Shown here one piece after another: positions 35,700 through 44,754 of a DNA stretch of 64,000 nucleotides. Both the position numbers and the translations under genes were made by a program. The stretch is from Oscillospiraceae bacterium (GTDB lineage: Bacteria; Bacillota; Clostridia; Oscillospirales; Oscillospiraceae). Every line of letters begins with the position of its first letter. Within the stretch, counting starts at the first letter, position 1. The DNA is taken from NCBI GenBank assembly GCA_017430455.1, contig JAFRMX010000015.1:44286-108285 (forward strand), read 5' to 3'. The notes beneath the pieces were generated by a model, which was not told where the DNA came from, made no database searches, and saw nothing but the letters and a program-made list of their open reading frames with translations.

Positions 35700-36257
35700 A
35701 TGGACGATGCCAAAATCGTTGAGCTTTACTGGTCGCGGTCAGAGCAAGCCATTTCAGAAACGGAATCGAAGTATGGGAAATACTGCAGGACGATTTCTTT
35801 CAACATATTGGCTGATACCGCTGATGCAGAGGAATGCGTCAATGATACTTACCTCAAAGCCTGGAATTCCATGCCATCGAACAGACCGTCGCGGCTGGCT
35901 CCCTATCTTGGTAAGCTGACACGCTGGCTTTCCCTGAATCGCCTGCGCGACCAGGACTGCCTGAAACGAGGAAACGGCGAGCTACCTCTCGTTTTGGACG
36001 AGCTTGCGGAGACTCTGGACTCCGGATTCGACACAGAAAAAGAACTGGAGATCAAGGAACTGAACCGGGAGATCCGCCACCTACTTAGCAAGCTGCAAAA
36101 AGAAGAGCGGGATGTTTTTCTCAGTCGATACTGGTATATGGCTTCGATTGCAGAAATCGCAGAAAAAAGTGGATTTACAGAGAGCAAGGTAAAAACCATG
36201 CTCCACCGCACAAGGCAAAAACTTTTGAAACAGTTAAAGGAGGAAGGATTATGCTGA
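35700..36257 (+). CDS. ECF-type RNA polymerase sigma factor
   Basis: Sigma-70 family protein of 185 residues with region 2 (ADTADAEECVNDTYLKAWNSMP) and region 4 (IAEIAEKSGFTESKVKTMLHRTRQKL) and no region 3. It directs polymerase to its own promoter set. ATG at 35700 has AAAGGAGA nine bases upstream; TTG at 35694 is too close. It overlaps by 7 bp the next gene, the predicted membrane anti-sigma factor, the usual arrangement. Preceded by repeat copy D. Confidence 0.92.
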   Translation: MDDAKIVELYWSRSEQAISETESKYGKYCRTISFNILADTADAEECVNDTYLKAWNSMPSNRPSRLAPYLGKLTRWLSLNRLRDQDCLKRGNGELPLVLDELAETLDSGFDTEKELEIKELNREIRHLLSKLQKEERDVFLSRYWYMASIAEIAEKSGFTESKVKTMLHRTRQKLLKQLKEEGLC

Positions 36258-37210
36258 ACAGTGAAAAAGCAGTTTTTGCTATGAATGATGTTGATGACAA
36301 TCATCTGGAGAGCGCTCGGGTGATGCTCGGATACGAGACGGGAAAAAGAGCTGGAAACACTTTCAAAAAACGGATCATTACCTTTGCACTGGCTGCAGCG
36401 CTGATTCTCGGATTAAGTGTGGCGGCATATGCGATCTATCGTGCTACCATGTATACAAGAGAGCCGGAAGAAGGAACAACAGAATATCATGTTCTTTACC
36501 AATCAGATCCGAATGAGATGCCGCAGTTATTGCACGTAAACTTCGATAAAACAAAACTGGCGCTGAGCTTCGATGTTCCGGAAGGCGGCTATTTCCCGGT
36601 CATGAGAGCTTCCGGTTTGCCCGGAGAGGAAGAAAACTGGCAGAATGAGAGTTTATACTTGATGCTTGAAAAAGCACAGTGTTTTGGTCTCCCGTGGGAA
36701 CTGAAGCAAGTCGATCCAAGCCAGGTGGACATTAATCCAGAGCAGGAACCTTCAGAACTCCTGTCGGATGCGGGGATGGACGCAGAGATTGCAAAGACTT
36801 GGTATACTACCTATATCTATAGGGATAAGGGAAGAGACCTTGCCGGTGATAATATGGATATTATTCGGATTGACCTGTACGGCGGCTACAGGCTCCATGG
36901 GCAGGAAGTGATTCTCGGAGCTTTTTCCCCGGAGGGGACGGAAGTCAAGCCAGTACAGGAAGCTACCTTTGGAGAATACCAGTTGCTCGAAGTACAGATG
37001 CTACACCCAAGTGGTGCTATAGACAATCATCTTTTCCTTTTCCACCCGGAGAAATACTATCTTCTGCATATCAGTGGAAATGGTACTTACTATGATTTTC
37101 CTGCTCTGGAGAAGATCGCGCAGAACATCGAGGTAGTCGAAACCGGTCTTCATGTTGACAGCTATGAAAACAAGGTAAACTTCATCCTCGCAGATCTTGC
37201 CGCAGGATAA
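36251..37210 (+). CDS. Putative membrane anti-sigma factor
   Basis: 319 residues: cytoplasmic N-terminus of about 40 residues, one membrane helix at about 46-64 (IITFALAAALILGLSVAAYAIY), and a large outer domain with DUF4367-like character at its C-terminus (LLEVQMLHPSGAIDNHLFLFHP, KYYLLHISGN). The arrangement sigma then membrane protein with a translational overlap suggests it holds the sigma factor and releases it on an outer signal. No classical zinc-binding HxxxCxxC motif is seen, so the mode of binding is uncertain. Confidence 0.75.
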   Translation: MLNSEKAVFAMNDVDDNHLESARVMLGYETGKRAGNTFKKRIITFALAAALILGLSVAAYAIYRATMYTREPEEGTTEYHVLYQSDPNEMPQLLHVNFDKTKLALSFDVPEGGYFPVMRASGLPGEEENWQNESLYLMLEKAQCFGLPWELKQVDPSQVDINPEQEPSELLSDAGMDAEIAKTWYTTYIYRDKGRDLAGDNMDIIRIDLYGGYRLHGQEVILGAFSPEGTEVKPVQEATFGEYQLLEVQMLHPSGAIDNHLFLFHPEKYYLLHISGNGTYYDFPALEKIAQNIEVVETGLHVDSYENKVNFILADLAAG

Positions 37211-37293
37211 AGGCTAAGGACGGTCTCCCGGAAACGGTTTTACGCCGGAAACACCGATTCAATAATTCAAAGCCGTCTAACCACGAAACCAGC

Positions 37294-37386
37294 AAGGCAC
37301 TCTGCCGCAGCAGAGTGCCGTTTGTTGTAGTGGAAAACTCTGTGGTGATGGTGTATAATAAACCACTTTATTTCGCGGGTGTGAGG
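37294..37386 (+). repeat. Terminator-promoter repeat, copy E
   Basis: Stem (37296-37305, 37310-37319), TTTGTTG tract, TGGAAA (37331-37336), 17-bp spacer, TATAAT (37354-37359); ends GCGGGTGTGAGGG. Ends the anti-sigma gene and drives the DUF6440-like gene. Confidence 0.9.
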
Positions 37387-37425
37387 GAAGATCCCGACGA
37401 GTTTATATTAATGGAGGTATATGAA

Positions 37426-37617
37426 ATGGCTAAGAAAGAAAGCAGATTTGAAATCGTTTTTAAAGACGGAGCCCAACTGAAAGATGACGGCCTTCGTCAG
37501 ATCCTTGTAGACACAGAGACCGGGGTGAACTATCTCGTGTGGAAATCAGGATACGCCGGGGGAATAACTCCGCTACTCGATTCTGACGGAAAAGTAATCG
37601 TTACAGATATAGGATAA
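37426..37617 (+). CDS. Small DUF6440-like protein (63 aa)
   Basis: Small protein of unknown function: MAKKESRFEIVFKDGAQL, DTETGVNYLVWKSGYAGG, TPLLDSDGKVI. The pattern matches what I recall of the DUF6440 family, which is not tied to a function. GGAGG eight bases before ATG 37426 supports the start; an in-frame ATG at 37411 is less well placed. It is the single gene after repeat copy E. Confidence 0.72.
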   Translation: MAKKESRFEIVFKDGAQLKDDGLRQILVDTETGVNYLVWKSGYAGGITPLLDSDGKVIVTDIG

Positions 37618-37667
37618 TTAATCCCGGCGCAACTACCATTGACGGCTTTTCAGGAGGATGATCGCAT

Positions 37668-38126
37668 TTGACAAAGATACTTTTTGTGTGCCATGGGAAT
37701 ATCTGCCGGAGCCCGATGGCAGAATTCGTGATGAAGGACCTGGTGGAGAAGGCAGGGCTTGAAGACCGGTTCTGCATCGAATCCGCAGCAACCAGTACTG
37801 AGGAGATCTGGAACGGAATCGGAAATCCGGTGTATCCTCCGGCAAAGAGAAAGCTTGACGAGCACGGGATCAGCTGCGAAGGGAAAAGGGCAAGGCAGAT
37901 AACAAAGCAGGATTATAACAGGTTTGATCTGATCATCGGCATGGATCGGGCAAACCTCCGGAATATAAACAGGATCACCGGAAGAGATGACAAAACACAT
38001 CTTATCATGGAATATGCCGGGAAAAATCGCGATGTCGCCGATCCTTGGTATACCGGGGACTTTGACGCGACCTGGGATGATGTCATGGAAGGATGTAAAG
38101 CCCTGCTGAACAATCTGTTGAACTGA
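37668..38126 (+). CDS. Low-molecular-weight protein-tyrosine phosphatase
   Basis: Cys-based phosphatase that removes phosphate from Tyr residues. The P-loop VCHGNICRSPMAEFVM is at residues 7-22 (Cys8, Arg14), and the acid residue lies in DPWYTGDFDATWDDV. 152 residues. The start is TTG at 37668 with GGAGG ten bases upstream. It follows the DUF6440-like gene by 50 bp, with the repeated 15-mer ACTACCATTGACGGC between them. Ends at a long terminator stem. Confidence 0.93.
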   Translation: MTKILFVCHGNICRSPMAEFVMKDLVEKAGLEDRFCIESAATSTEEIWNGIGNPVYPPAKRKLDEHGISCEGKRARQITKQDYNRFDLIIGMDRANLRNINRITGRDDKTHLIMEYAGKNRDVADPWYTGDFDATWDDVMEGCKALLNNLLN

Positions 38127-38181
38127 ATTCTTTATTTTTTGTCAGCTGATTCGACGCAGGAACCTTGCGCGGAAAAGAATT

Positions 38182-38236
38182 GATAAGCAAAACAACATGT
38201 GCATGTTTTAAGCACATGTTGTTTTGCTTATCTTTC
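38182..38236. terminator. Bidirectional terminator, 21-bp stem
   Basis: A perfect 21-bp stem (38182-38202 with 38212-38232) and a 9-nt loop, followed by TTTC, between the convergent phosphatase gene and prmA. Unusually long for a terminator. Confidence 0.8.
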
Positions 38237-38298
38237 AGTCAAAAAAAGAACGAAACGAATATTATATATAAGGTTGTTTCTTTCGGATTTTCAGCCCG

Positions 38299-39234
38299 TT
38301 ATAACCTTTTGCTCTTTGTTATATAACAGTTCCACTCTTCGAGATGTTTATGCTCAAGGATCTCAAAACCGTTTTTGTTCAGGGCGGCTTCAACTTCATC
38401 TCTCCGGTTGTCGATGATCCCGCTGCAGATAAAGAGCGCGTCTTCAGACATGAAATCCTTTACAAAGGAGGAGAGCGGGATGATCACATCGGCAACAATA
38501 TTGGCGATTACAAGGCCGTATCCAGATCCGCACTCTTTGCGAAGTGACATATCGCTTATGATATCTCCCGCATAGACAGTATATCTGTCTTTGCCGATCC
38601 CGTTTAAACAGGCGTTCATATATGCGACGTCCGGTGCTTTGGGGTCAATGTCGCATCCGACACATTCCAGGCTTCCGAGAAGAAGTGCCCCTATCCCCAG
38701 AATCCCGCTCCCGCAGCCCAGATCCAGGACTGTTTCCGGGAGCTTTTCCATTGCCTCGAGAGATTCGAGGCACATTTTTGTCGTGGCATGGCTGCCAGTA
38801 CCGAAAATGAGTCCGGGGTCAAGCTTCAGCAGAGTCCTGCCGGAGCCTTCATAGCTTTCAGACTCCCACTGCGGGACTACCGCAAGCCTCTTTCCTGTTT
38901 CTATAGGCTTATAGTACTTGCGCCAGTTGTTCTCCCAATCGCTGTCTTTAACCGTGGAAGTTTTTGCTTCGGGAAATCTCGATAATACATTTGTCAGTAT
39001 CTCTTTACCCGCGGGGTCGTTATTCAGATAGAATTTTATCCTTGAAAGACCTTTGAATCTGTCCTCGAGTTCCTTATCCACATAATCCCAGTATTGGGTG
39101 TTGGCTTCAAGGAACTCTTTGAAGTCAGACTCGTCTTCAATGACAAACCCCTCTGCCCCAAGCGATTCAAGCACGAGAATATCCGGATCTATATTCTCGT
39201 GCCTGGTGTTGATGATTACTTCAGTATAGTCCAT
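38299..39234 (-). CDS. prmA: Ribosomal protein L11 methyltransferase
   Basis: SAM-dependent methyltransferase acting on ribosomal protein L11. 311 residues: N-terminal domain MDYTEVIINTRHENIDPDIL, then the class I methyltransferase fold with FGTGSHATTKMCLE, VLDLGCGSGILGIGAL (motif I near residue 170) and the PrmA-type IANIVADVI. Its ATG is 1 bp from the glnN stop, so it is translated as part of the pta-tadA-glnN-prmA operon. Confidence 0.94.
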   Translation of the reverse strand: MDYTEVIINTRHENIDPDILVLESLGAEGFVIEDESDFKEFLEANTQYWDYVDKELEDRFKGLSRIKFYLNNDPAGKEILTNVLSRFPEAKTSTVKDSDWENNWRKYYKPIETGKRLAVVPQWESESYEGSGRTLLKLDPGLIFGTGSHATTKMCLESLEAMEKLPETVLDLGCGSGILGIGALLLGSLECVGCDIDPKAPDVAYMNACLNGIGKDRYTVYAGDIISDMSLRKECGSGYGLVIANIVADVIIPLSSFVKDFMSEDALFICSGIIDNRRDEVEAALNKNGFEILEHKHLEEWNCYITKSKRL

Positions 39235-39235
39235 C

Positions 39236-41332
39236 TCAGTTTACGCTGAAAAGAATATCGCCGTATGAAGGATACGGCCAGTATTCGGCAGAAACACAGT
39301 TTTCAAGCTCGTCAGACTCTGCCCGCAGCTCGTTCATGGCGGAGAGAACATAGTCCCTGTAGTGACAGGCGGCCTTGAGAGGATCTTTTATCTTCTCTGC
39401 TTCCTTGAGGTTTTTCTCCAGCACGCCCGCGATGCTGAAAGCGGCGCTGAGGATCTTTGAGATCCCGGAGGCAACAGCCTGCTCGAAAGTGGAATTGACT
39501 TCAAACCCGGCATTATTCTTCTTGTAGGCCGATTCTGCGAGGAGCGCGGAATAGGAAGAGGCTGCGGGGAAGATGTCTTTCCATACCATATCCAGCATAG
39601 TCAGGGCCTCTATCCGTATTACCTTGCAGTAGCTCTCGAGCTTGATAAGATATCTGGCGTTGAGCTCCTCGGGCGTATAGATCCGGTGTCTGCTGAAAAG
39701 ATCGACATTTTTGGGGTCGAGATAGCAAGGGGCGCAGTCCGCGAGAGAAGGAAGGTTCAGAAGCCCCCTTGCGCCTGCTTCTTTCTGCCACTCTTTACCG
39801 TAGCCGTTGCCGTTGAATATTATTCTGCTGTGTTCCGATATGCATTTTTTGATGAGATCGCGTACAGCCTCCTGTACAGGCTTTTCGGAAGCTTCCAGGT
39901 AATCCGAGAATTGTGAGAAGGATTCGGCAACAGCGGTATTCAATACGACGTTGCAGCCCGAGATCGAGGCCGATGAACCGGGCATGCGAAATTCGAACTT
40001 GTTCCCGGTGAAAGCAAATGGAGATGTTCTGTTCCTGTCGGTGGAGTCTTTCGGGAATTTCGGGAGCACATGGACTCCCACCTTGAAGATCTCCTTTTCT
40101 CCGGGAGCGTAGCTCTCGTCGTTTTCTATCGCTTTGAGTATATCCGTGAGCTGATCACCCAGAAACACCGATATAACAGCAGGAGGAGCCTCATTTCCTC
40201 CGAGCCTCAGGTCGTTCCCGGCAGATGAGACAGACATTCTCAGAAGATCCTGATAATTGTCCACAGCCTGCAGGACCGCACAGAGCATAAGCAGAAACTG
40301 GGCATTCTCCTGAGGAGTCTCGCCCGGCTCCAGGAGATTCATGCCGGAATCAGTGGAAATGCTCCAGTTGTTGTGCTTTCCGCTTCCGTTAACACCGGCA
40401 AAGGGTTTTTCATGCAGAAGACAGACAAGATGGTGTTTTCTGGCGATCCTCTGCATGAGCTCCATTATTATCTGGTTGTGGTCCGTGGCTATGTTCACGG
40501 ATGTGAAATAAGGGGCTATCTCATGCTGGGCAGGAGCCGCTTCATTGTGCTCCGTTTTTGCAAGAACTCCGAGTTTCCAGAGCTCCTCATCGAGCTCCGT
40601 CATGAATTCCTGAACTCTCGGTTTAATTGCTCCGGAGTAGTGATCATCAAGCTCCTGACCTTTTGGAGGCTTTGCGCCGAAAAGGGTTCTCCCTGTATAC
40701 AGAAGGTCCTTGCGCTTGGAATACATCTCCTCGTCAATAAGGAAATACTCCTGTTCCGCGCCAACATTGACCTTGATCGACCTGATATCATCTCTCCCGA
40801 GCAGCTTCATAAGTCTGAGCCCCTGGCGGTTTAATGCCTGCATGGAGCGGAGCAGAGGTATTTTTTTGTCGAGAGCCTGACCGCCGTAAGCGCAAAAAGC
40901 AGTGGGGATGCAGAGCACGCCGTCCTTAATGAAGGCATAGCTCGTAGGATCCCAGGCGGTATAACCCCGAGCTTCAAAAGTAGCCCTGAGCCCTCCTGAA
41001 GGGAAAGAAGAGGCGTCCGGTTCGCCGTGGATCAGCTCGGAACCGGAAAACTCCATTATGACACCGCCGTTTCCGTCAGGAACAAGGAAGGAATCGTGCT
41101 TTTCAGCCGTGATGTTTGTCATAGGCTGGAACCAATGGGTAAAATGCGTTACACCCTTTTCTATAGCCCAGTCTTTCATGGCAGAGGCTATGATCTCGGC
41201 GTCCTCCTGAGAGAGCCTTGAGCCTTCATCCATGGATCTGCGAAGCTGCTTATAAGTCTCTTCAGGCAGACGCGCCTTCATGACCGCGTCGTTGAAAACC
41301 ATTGTTCCGTATATATCATTTATTCTGCTCAT
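39236..41332 (-). CDS. glnN: Glutamine synthetase, type III
   Basis: Makes glutamine from glutamate, ammonia and ATP. At 698 residues it fits GSIII, much longer than GSI. Signature blocks: KTEHNEAAPAQHEIAPYF, AGVNGSGKHNNWSIS, LRLGGNEAPPAVISVFLG, GTGxxFEFR-like NKFEFRMPGSS, and a GSIII-specific insertion. Start ATG 41332 overlaps the tadA stop by 4 bp. It probably gives the main ammonia assimilation route; no glnR-type operator was noted. Confidence 0.96.
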   Translation of the reverse strand: MSRINDIYGTMVFNDAVMKARLPEETYKQLRRSMDEGSRLSQEDAEIIASAMKDWAIEKGVTHFTHWFQPMTNITAEKHDSFLVPDGNGGVIMEFSGSELIHGEPDASSFPSGGLRATFEARGYTAWDPTSYAFIKDGVLCIPTAFCAYGGQALDKKIPLLRSMQALNRQGLRLMKLLGRDDIRSIKVNVGAEQEYFLIDEEMYSKRKDLLYTGRTLFGAKPPKGQELDDHYSGAIKPRVQEFMTELDEELWKLGVLAKTEHNEAAPAQHEIAPYFTSVNIATDHNQIIMELMQRIARKHHLVCLLHEKPFAGVNGSGKHNNWSISTDSGMNLLEPGETPQENAQFLLMLCAVLQAVDNYQDLLRMSVSSAGNDLRLGGNEAPPAVISVFLGDQLTDILKAIENDESYAPGEKEIFKVGVHVLPKFPKDSTDRNRTSPFAFTGNKFEFRMPGSSASISGCNVVLNTAVAESFSQFSDYLEASEKPVQEAVRDLIKKCISEHSRIIFNGNGYGKEWQKEAGARGLLNLPSLADCAPCYLDPKNVDLFSRHRIYTPEELNARYLIKLESYCKVIRIEALTMLDMVWKDIFPAASSYSALLAESAYKKNNAGFEVNSTFEQAVASGISKILSAAFSIAGVLEKNLKEAEKIKDPLKAACHYRDYVLSAMNELRAESDELENCVSAEYWPYPSYGDILFSVN

Positions 41333-41787
41333 ATGCTCAGACCTCTCACGTTTTTGAAAAACTCACTTAAAATTCCGGAACATTCTTCAGCACATATACC
41401 GCCGTAGACAGCAGGCCTGTGCCCGAATCTTTCTTCAAATATATTCAATACACTTCCGCAGGCGCCTTTGTTATTGTCTTTGGCGCCGTAAACAAGCGTA
41501 CTTATTCTCGAATTGATTATCGCGCCCGCGCACATCGGGCAGGGTTCCAGAGTAACATACAGAGTACAGCCTTCCAGGTGCCAAGTCCCCAGAGCCTCGG
41601 ATGCTTTTTTTATTGCCTCGGCCTCCGCGTGGGCAAGAGCACTTCGGAGTTCCTCGCATCTGTTGGAGCCTTCGCCGATTATGTTGCCGTCCTTATCCGT
41701 AATAACGCAGCCTACCGGCACCTCATTACGGGCAGCGGCGGAGCGTGCAAGCTCCGCCGCCTTGTGCATGTAGTATTCTCTGTTCAA
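41329..41787 (-). CDS. tadA: tRNA-specific adenosine deaminase
   Basis: Zinc deaminase converting A34 to inosine in tRNA-Arg. 152 residues with HAEAEAI (zinc His and catalytic Glu) and PCPMCAGAI (zinc Cys pair). The TTG at 41787 is used because it gives the standard N-terminus NREYYMHKAAELA and GGAAG lies upstream. Alternative is ATG at 41769. It overlaps glnN by ATGA and follows pta by 8 bp. Confidence 0.94.
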   Translation of the reverse strand: MNREYYMHKAAELARSAAARNEVPVGCVITDKDGNIIGEGSNRCEELRSALAHAEAEAIKKASEALGTWHLEGCTLYVTLEPCPMCAGAIINSRISTLVYGAKDNNKGACGSVLNIFEERFGHRPAVYGGICAEECSGILSEFFKNVRGLSI

Positions 41788-41794
41788 TGCTTCC

Positions 41795-42796
41795 TTATGC
41801 CAGAGCGGCAGTGATAATGGACATCTGGTATACTTCCTCAGCGTTGCAGCCTCTGGAAAGATCGTTTATAGGAGCGTTCAGACCCTGAAGAATGGGGCCG
41901 AAAGCTGCATATCCGCCAAGCCTCTGAGCGATCTTGTATCCGATGTTTCCGGACTGGATCTCAGGGAATATGAAGGTGTTTGCATAGCCTGCAACCTTGC
42001 TTCCGGGGAACTTGAGCTGGCCGACTGTCGGGGAGACGGCAGCATCAAACTGCATCTCGCCGTCGATATCGAGCTCGGGAGCCATCTCTTTTGCAATAGC
42101 TGTGGCATCTCTGACCATGTCTACGCTTGCGCCTTTGCCGGAACCCTTGGTGGAGTACGAAAGCATTGCAACTTTCGGATCCATTCCGAAAACTTTTGCT
42201 GTATTCGCGGTCGCAACGGCGACTTCGGCGAGCTGGGCAGCAGCAGTGAGTTTCACATTGCCTTCCTTGTCAAGTTTGTCTTCATAGGAGATGTTGATCG
42301 CACAGTCACCCATGCAGAGCATTTCAGCTCCTTCTTTGACAAGTATAAAGCAGGAACTGACCAGGTTTGCACCCTTCTTGGTCTTAACAAGCTGGAGAGC
42401 GGGACGGACGGTATCAGCCGTGGAATATGTTGCTCCTCCGAGGAGAGCGTCGGCTTTGCCCATCTTGACGAGCATAGTGCCGAAATAGTTGCCCTTCAGG
42501 AGGCTCTGTCTGCACTCTTCGGCTGTCATCTTGCCTTTTCTGAGTTCTACCATCAGATCCACCATCTCGTCCATTCCTTCATAGGAAGCGGGATCTATGA
42601 TCTCGAGACCCTCGATGTCAAAACCGCCTTTTTCAGCTGCAGCTTTGACCTCATCGACATTGCCGACGAGAATGGGAGTAAGGAAACCTTCTTTTTTGAG
42701 TCTTGCTGCAGACTCAAGGATCCTTGCATCCGGGCCCTCGGTATACACGATCTTGCGCGGATTTGCTTTTAAAATTTCTACCAGGTTTTCAAACAT
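41795..42796 (-). CDS. pta: Phosphate acetyltransferase
   Basis: Exchanges acetyl between CoA and phosphate, the first half of the acetate/ATP pathway. 333 residues of the short Pta type. Blocks: KIVYTEGPDARILESAARL, LVGNVDEV, GKADALLGGATYSTADTVRP, MLSYSTKGSGKG and NTFIFPEIQSGNIGYKIAQR. An acetate kinase gene is not in this window. Start ATG 42796 is preceded by GGAGGAAAATTC on the minus strand. First gene of the pta-tadA-glnN-prmA operon. Confidence 0.96.
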   Translation of the reverse strand: MFENLVEILKANPRKIVYTEGPDARILESAARLKKEGFLTPILVGNVDEVKAAAEKGGFDIEGLEIIDPASYEGMDEMVDLMVELRKGKMTAEECRQSLLKGNYFGTMLVKMGKADALLGGATYSTADTVRPALQLVKTKKGANLVSSCFILVKEGAEMLCMGDCAINISYEDKLDKEGNVKLTAAAQLAEVAVATANTAKVFGMDPKVAMLSYSTKGSGKGASVDMVRDATAIAKEMAPELDIDGEMQFDAAVSPTVGQLKFPGSKVAGYANTFIFPEIQSGNIGYKIAQRLGGYAAFGPILQGLNAPINDLSRGCNAEEVYQMSIITAALA

Positions 42797-42850
42797 TTGA
42801 ATTTTCCTCCGAAATATGTATTTTTAACTCATGTATTTTATCATTTCAAC

Positions 42851-42880
42851 TTGCTTATTTCAACAGAATATTGCTATAAT
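42851..42880 (+). promoter_or_regulatory. Predicted lepA promoter
   Basis: TTGCTT at 42851-42856 with 18-bp spacer to TATAAT at 42875-42880; the -10 is extended (TGCTATAAT). Confidence 0.65.
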
Positions 42881-42910
42881 TACATAACCTAAAAATCAGG
42901 AAGAAAGATC

Positions 42911-44716
42911 ATGCCGGAACAGAAAAACATAAGAAACTTTTCGATAATCGCCCACATAGATCACGGAAAGTCCACCCTCTCCGACAGGATAATAGAAAAA
43001 TGCGGAGCAGTGGAACAGAGGATAATGGAGGACCAGATCCTTGATAATATGGACCTCGAACGGGAGAGAGGAATAACCATAAAGGCAAGGGCAGTGGGGC
43101 TCGGATACACTGCTTCTGACGGGCAGAAATACACTCTGAACCTGATAGACACTCCGGGCCACGTAGACTTCAATTATGAGGTGAGCAAGTCTCTTGCAGC
43201 CTGTGAAGGGGCGCTGCTGGTCGTAGACGCGTCCCAGGGAGTTGAAGCCCAGACTCTTTCAAATACATATCTGGCAATGGACAATGATCTTGAGATACTC
43301 CCGGTCATAAACAAGATAGATCTTCCCGCCGCAGATCCTCAACGGGTCAAAAATGAGATAGAGGAGATAATAGGCATACCGGCGGAGGACTGCCCTGAGA
43401 TAAGCGCGAAAAACGGCATAAACATAGAGGCTGTGATGGAGGAGATAATAAACGGAGTTCCGGCTCCAAAGGGAGACAGATCCGCTCCTGCCAAAGCGCT
43501 TATATTCGACAGCCAGTATGACAATTACAGAGGCGTCATAGTTCTGGTAAGAGTCTTCGACGGGGCTTTCCGGAAGGACGATGAGATACTGCTCAAATCC
43601 ACCGGCGCAAGGTATAAGCTGGTTGAAGTCGGACATTTGCGGCCTATCGGATTCGACCCATGCGATGAGCTTGCAGCCGGAGATGTCGGATATCTTACCG
43701 CGAGCATAAAAAATGTGGCCGATACTCAGGTGGGTGACACTGTCACTCTGGCGATAAACCCCTGCAAAGACGCACTTCCGGGCTATCGCCCTGCAAGACC
43801 GATGGTATATTGCGGTATATATACCGAAGACGGTTCAAAATATCCGGACTTAAGAGACGCGCTTGACAAACTCAAGCTCAACGATGCTTCTCTCTCTTAT
43901 GAACCGGAGAGTTCCATAGCGCTTGGTTTCGGTTTCAGATGCGGATTTCTCGGGATGCTTCATATGGAGATAATCCAGGAGAGACTCGAAAGAGAATTTG
44001 ACCTGGATCTGATCACGACACTTCCTTCGGTAATCTATAAGATAATAAAAACGGACGGAAGCACGGTCATGGTGGATAATCCGCACAATTATCCCGATCC
44101 TGCAAATATTGCAGAGGCATATGAGCCGTATGTTAAGGTGTCGATAATTACTCCGAATGAATATGTCGGAAATATCATGCCTCTCTGTCAGGACAGGCGC
44201 GGAGTCTACAAAGACATGCAGTATCTCGATCAGAGGCTGGTGGAGATGCACTATGAGATGCCTTTAAACGAGATCATCTACGACTTCTTCGATACCCTGA
44301 AGGCCAAGACTAAAGGCTATGCCTCATTGGATTACGAATTTCTCGAGTATAAGCCGGGAGATCTCGTAAAGGTGGACATGCTCCTAAACGGCGATAAAGT
44401 AGATGCCTTAAGCTTCATCGCGCATCGCGACAAAGCATATCCCAGAGCGAGGAAGCTGTGCGAGAAGCTGAAGGAAAACATCCCCAGGCAGCTCTTTGAG
44501 GTCCCCGTACAGGCGGCGATCGGAGGCAAAGTCATTGCAAGAGAAACTGTCAAAGCAATGAGAAAGGATGTCCTTGCCAAGTGCTACGGAGGAGATATCA
44601 CCAGAAAGAAGAAACTGCTCGAAAAGCAGAAAGAAGGCAAGAAGAAGATGCGCACCCTCGGCACTGTTCAGGTCCCGACCGAAGCATTCCTTGCGGTACT
44701 CAAACTGGATGAATAA
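42911..44716 (+). CDS. lepA: Elongation factor 4
   Basis: Ribosome-binding GTPase linked to initiation and stalled ribosome control. 601 residues, canonical length. G1 [10 protein letters not shown]2 RERGITI, G3 DTPGHVDF, G4 [13 protein letters not shown], then LepA-specific C-terminal region ([19 protein letters not shown] ending). GAAAGA-type site before ATG 42911. Monocistronic, with a strong terminator. Confidence 0.97.
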   Translation: MPEQKNIRNFSIIAHIDHGKSTLSDRIIEKCGAVEQRIMEDQILDNMDLERERGITIKARAVGLGYTASDGQKYTLNLIDTPGHVDFNYEVSKSLAACEGALLVVDASQGVEAQTLSNTYLAMDNDLEILPVINKIDLPAADPQRVKNEIEEIIGIPAEDCPEISAKNGINIEAVMEEIINGVPAPKGDRSAPAKALIFDSQYDNYRGVIVLVRVFDGAFRKDDEILLKSTGARYKLVEVGHLRPIGFDPCDELAAGDVGYLTASIKNVADTQVGDTVTLAINPCKDALPGYRPARPMVYCGIYTEDGSKYPDLRDALDKLKLNDASLSYEPESSIALGFGFRCGFLGMLHMEIIQERLEREFDLDLITTLPSVIYKIIKTDGSTVMVDNPHNYPDPANIAEAYEPYVKVSIITPNEYVGNIMPLCQDRRGVYKDMQYLDQRLVEMHYEMPLNEIIYDFFDTLKAKTKGYASLDYEFLEYKPGDLVKVDMLLNGDKVDALSFIAHRDKAYPRARKLCEKLKENIPRQLFEVPVQAAIGGKVIARETVKAMRKDVLAKCYGGDITRKKKLLEKQKEGKKKMRTLGTVQVPTEAFLAVLKLDE

Positions 44717-44752
44717 AATACCCGCCGGACTTATCCGGCGGGTATTTTTGTT
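44715..44752. terminator. Bidirectional terminator after lepA and araC-type gene
   Basis: 15-bp stem AAAATACCCGCCGGA / TCCGGCGGGTATTTT with loop CTTA; A and T tracts make it work for both convergent genes. Confidence 0.87.
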
Positions 44753-44754
44753 TG

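Noticed and set aside
32888..37386. Integron with attC cassettes
   Set aside because: Repeats carry a terminator and a sigma-A promoter, not the RYYYAAC/GTTRRRY attC core, and no tyrosine integrase gene is in the window.
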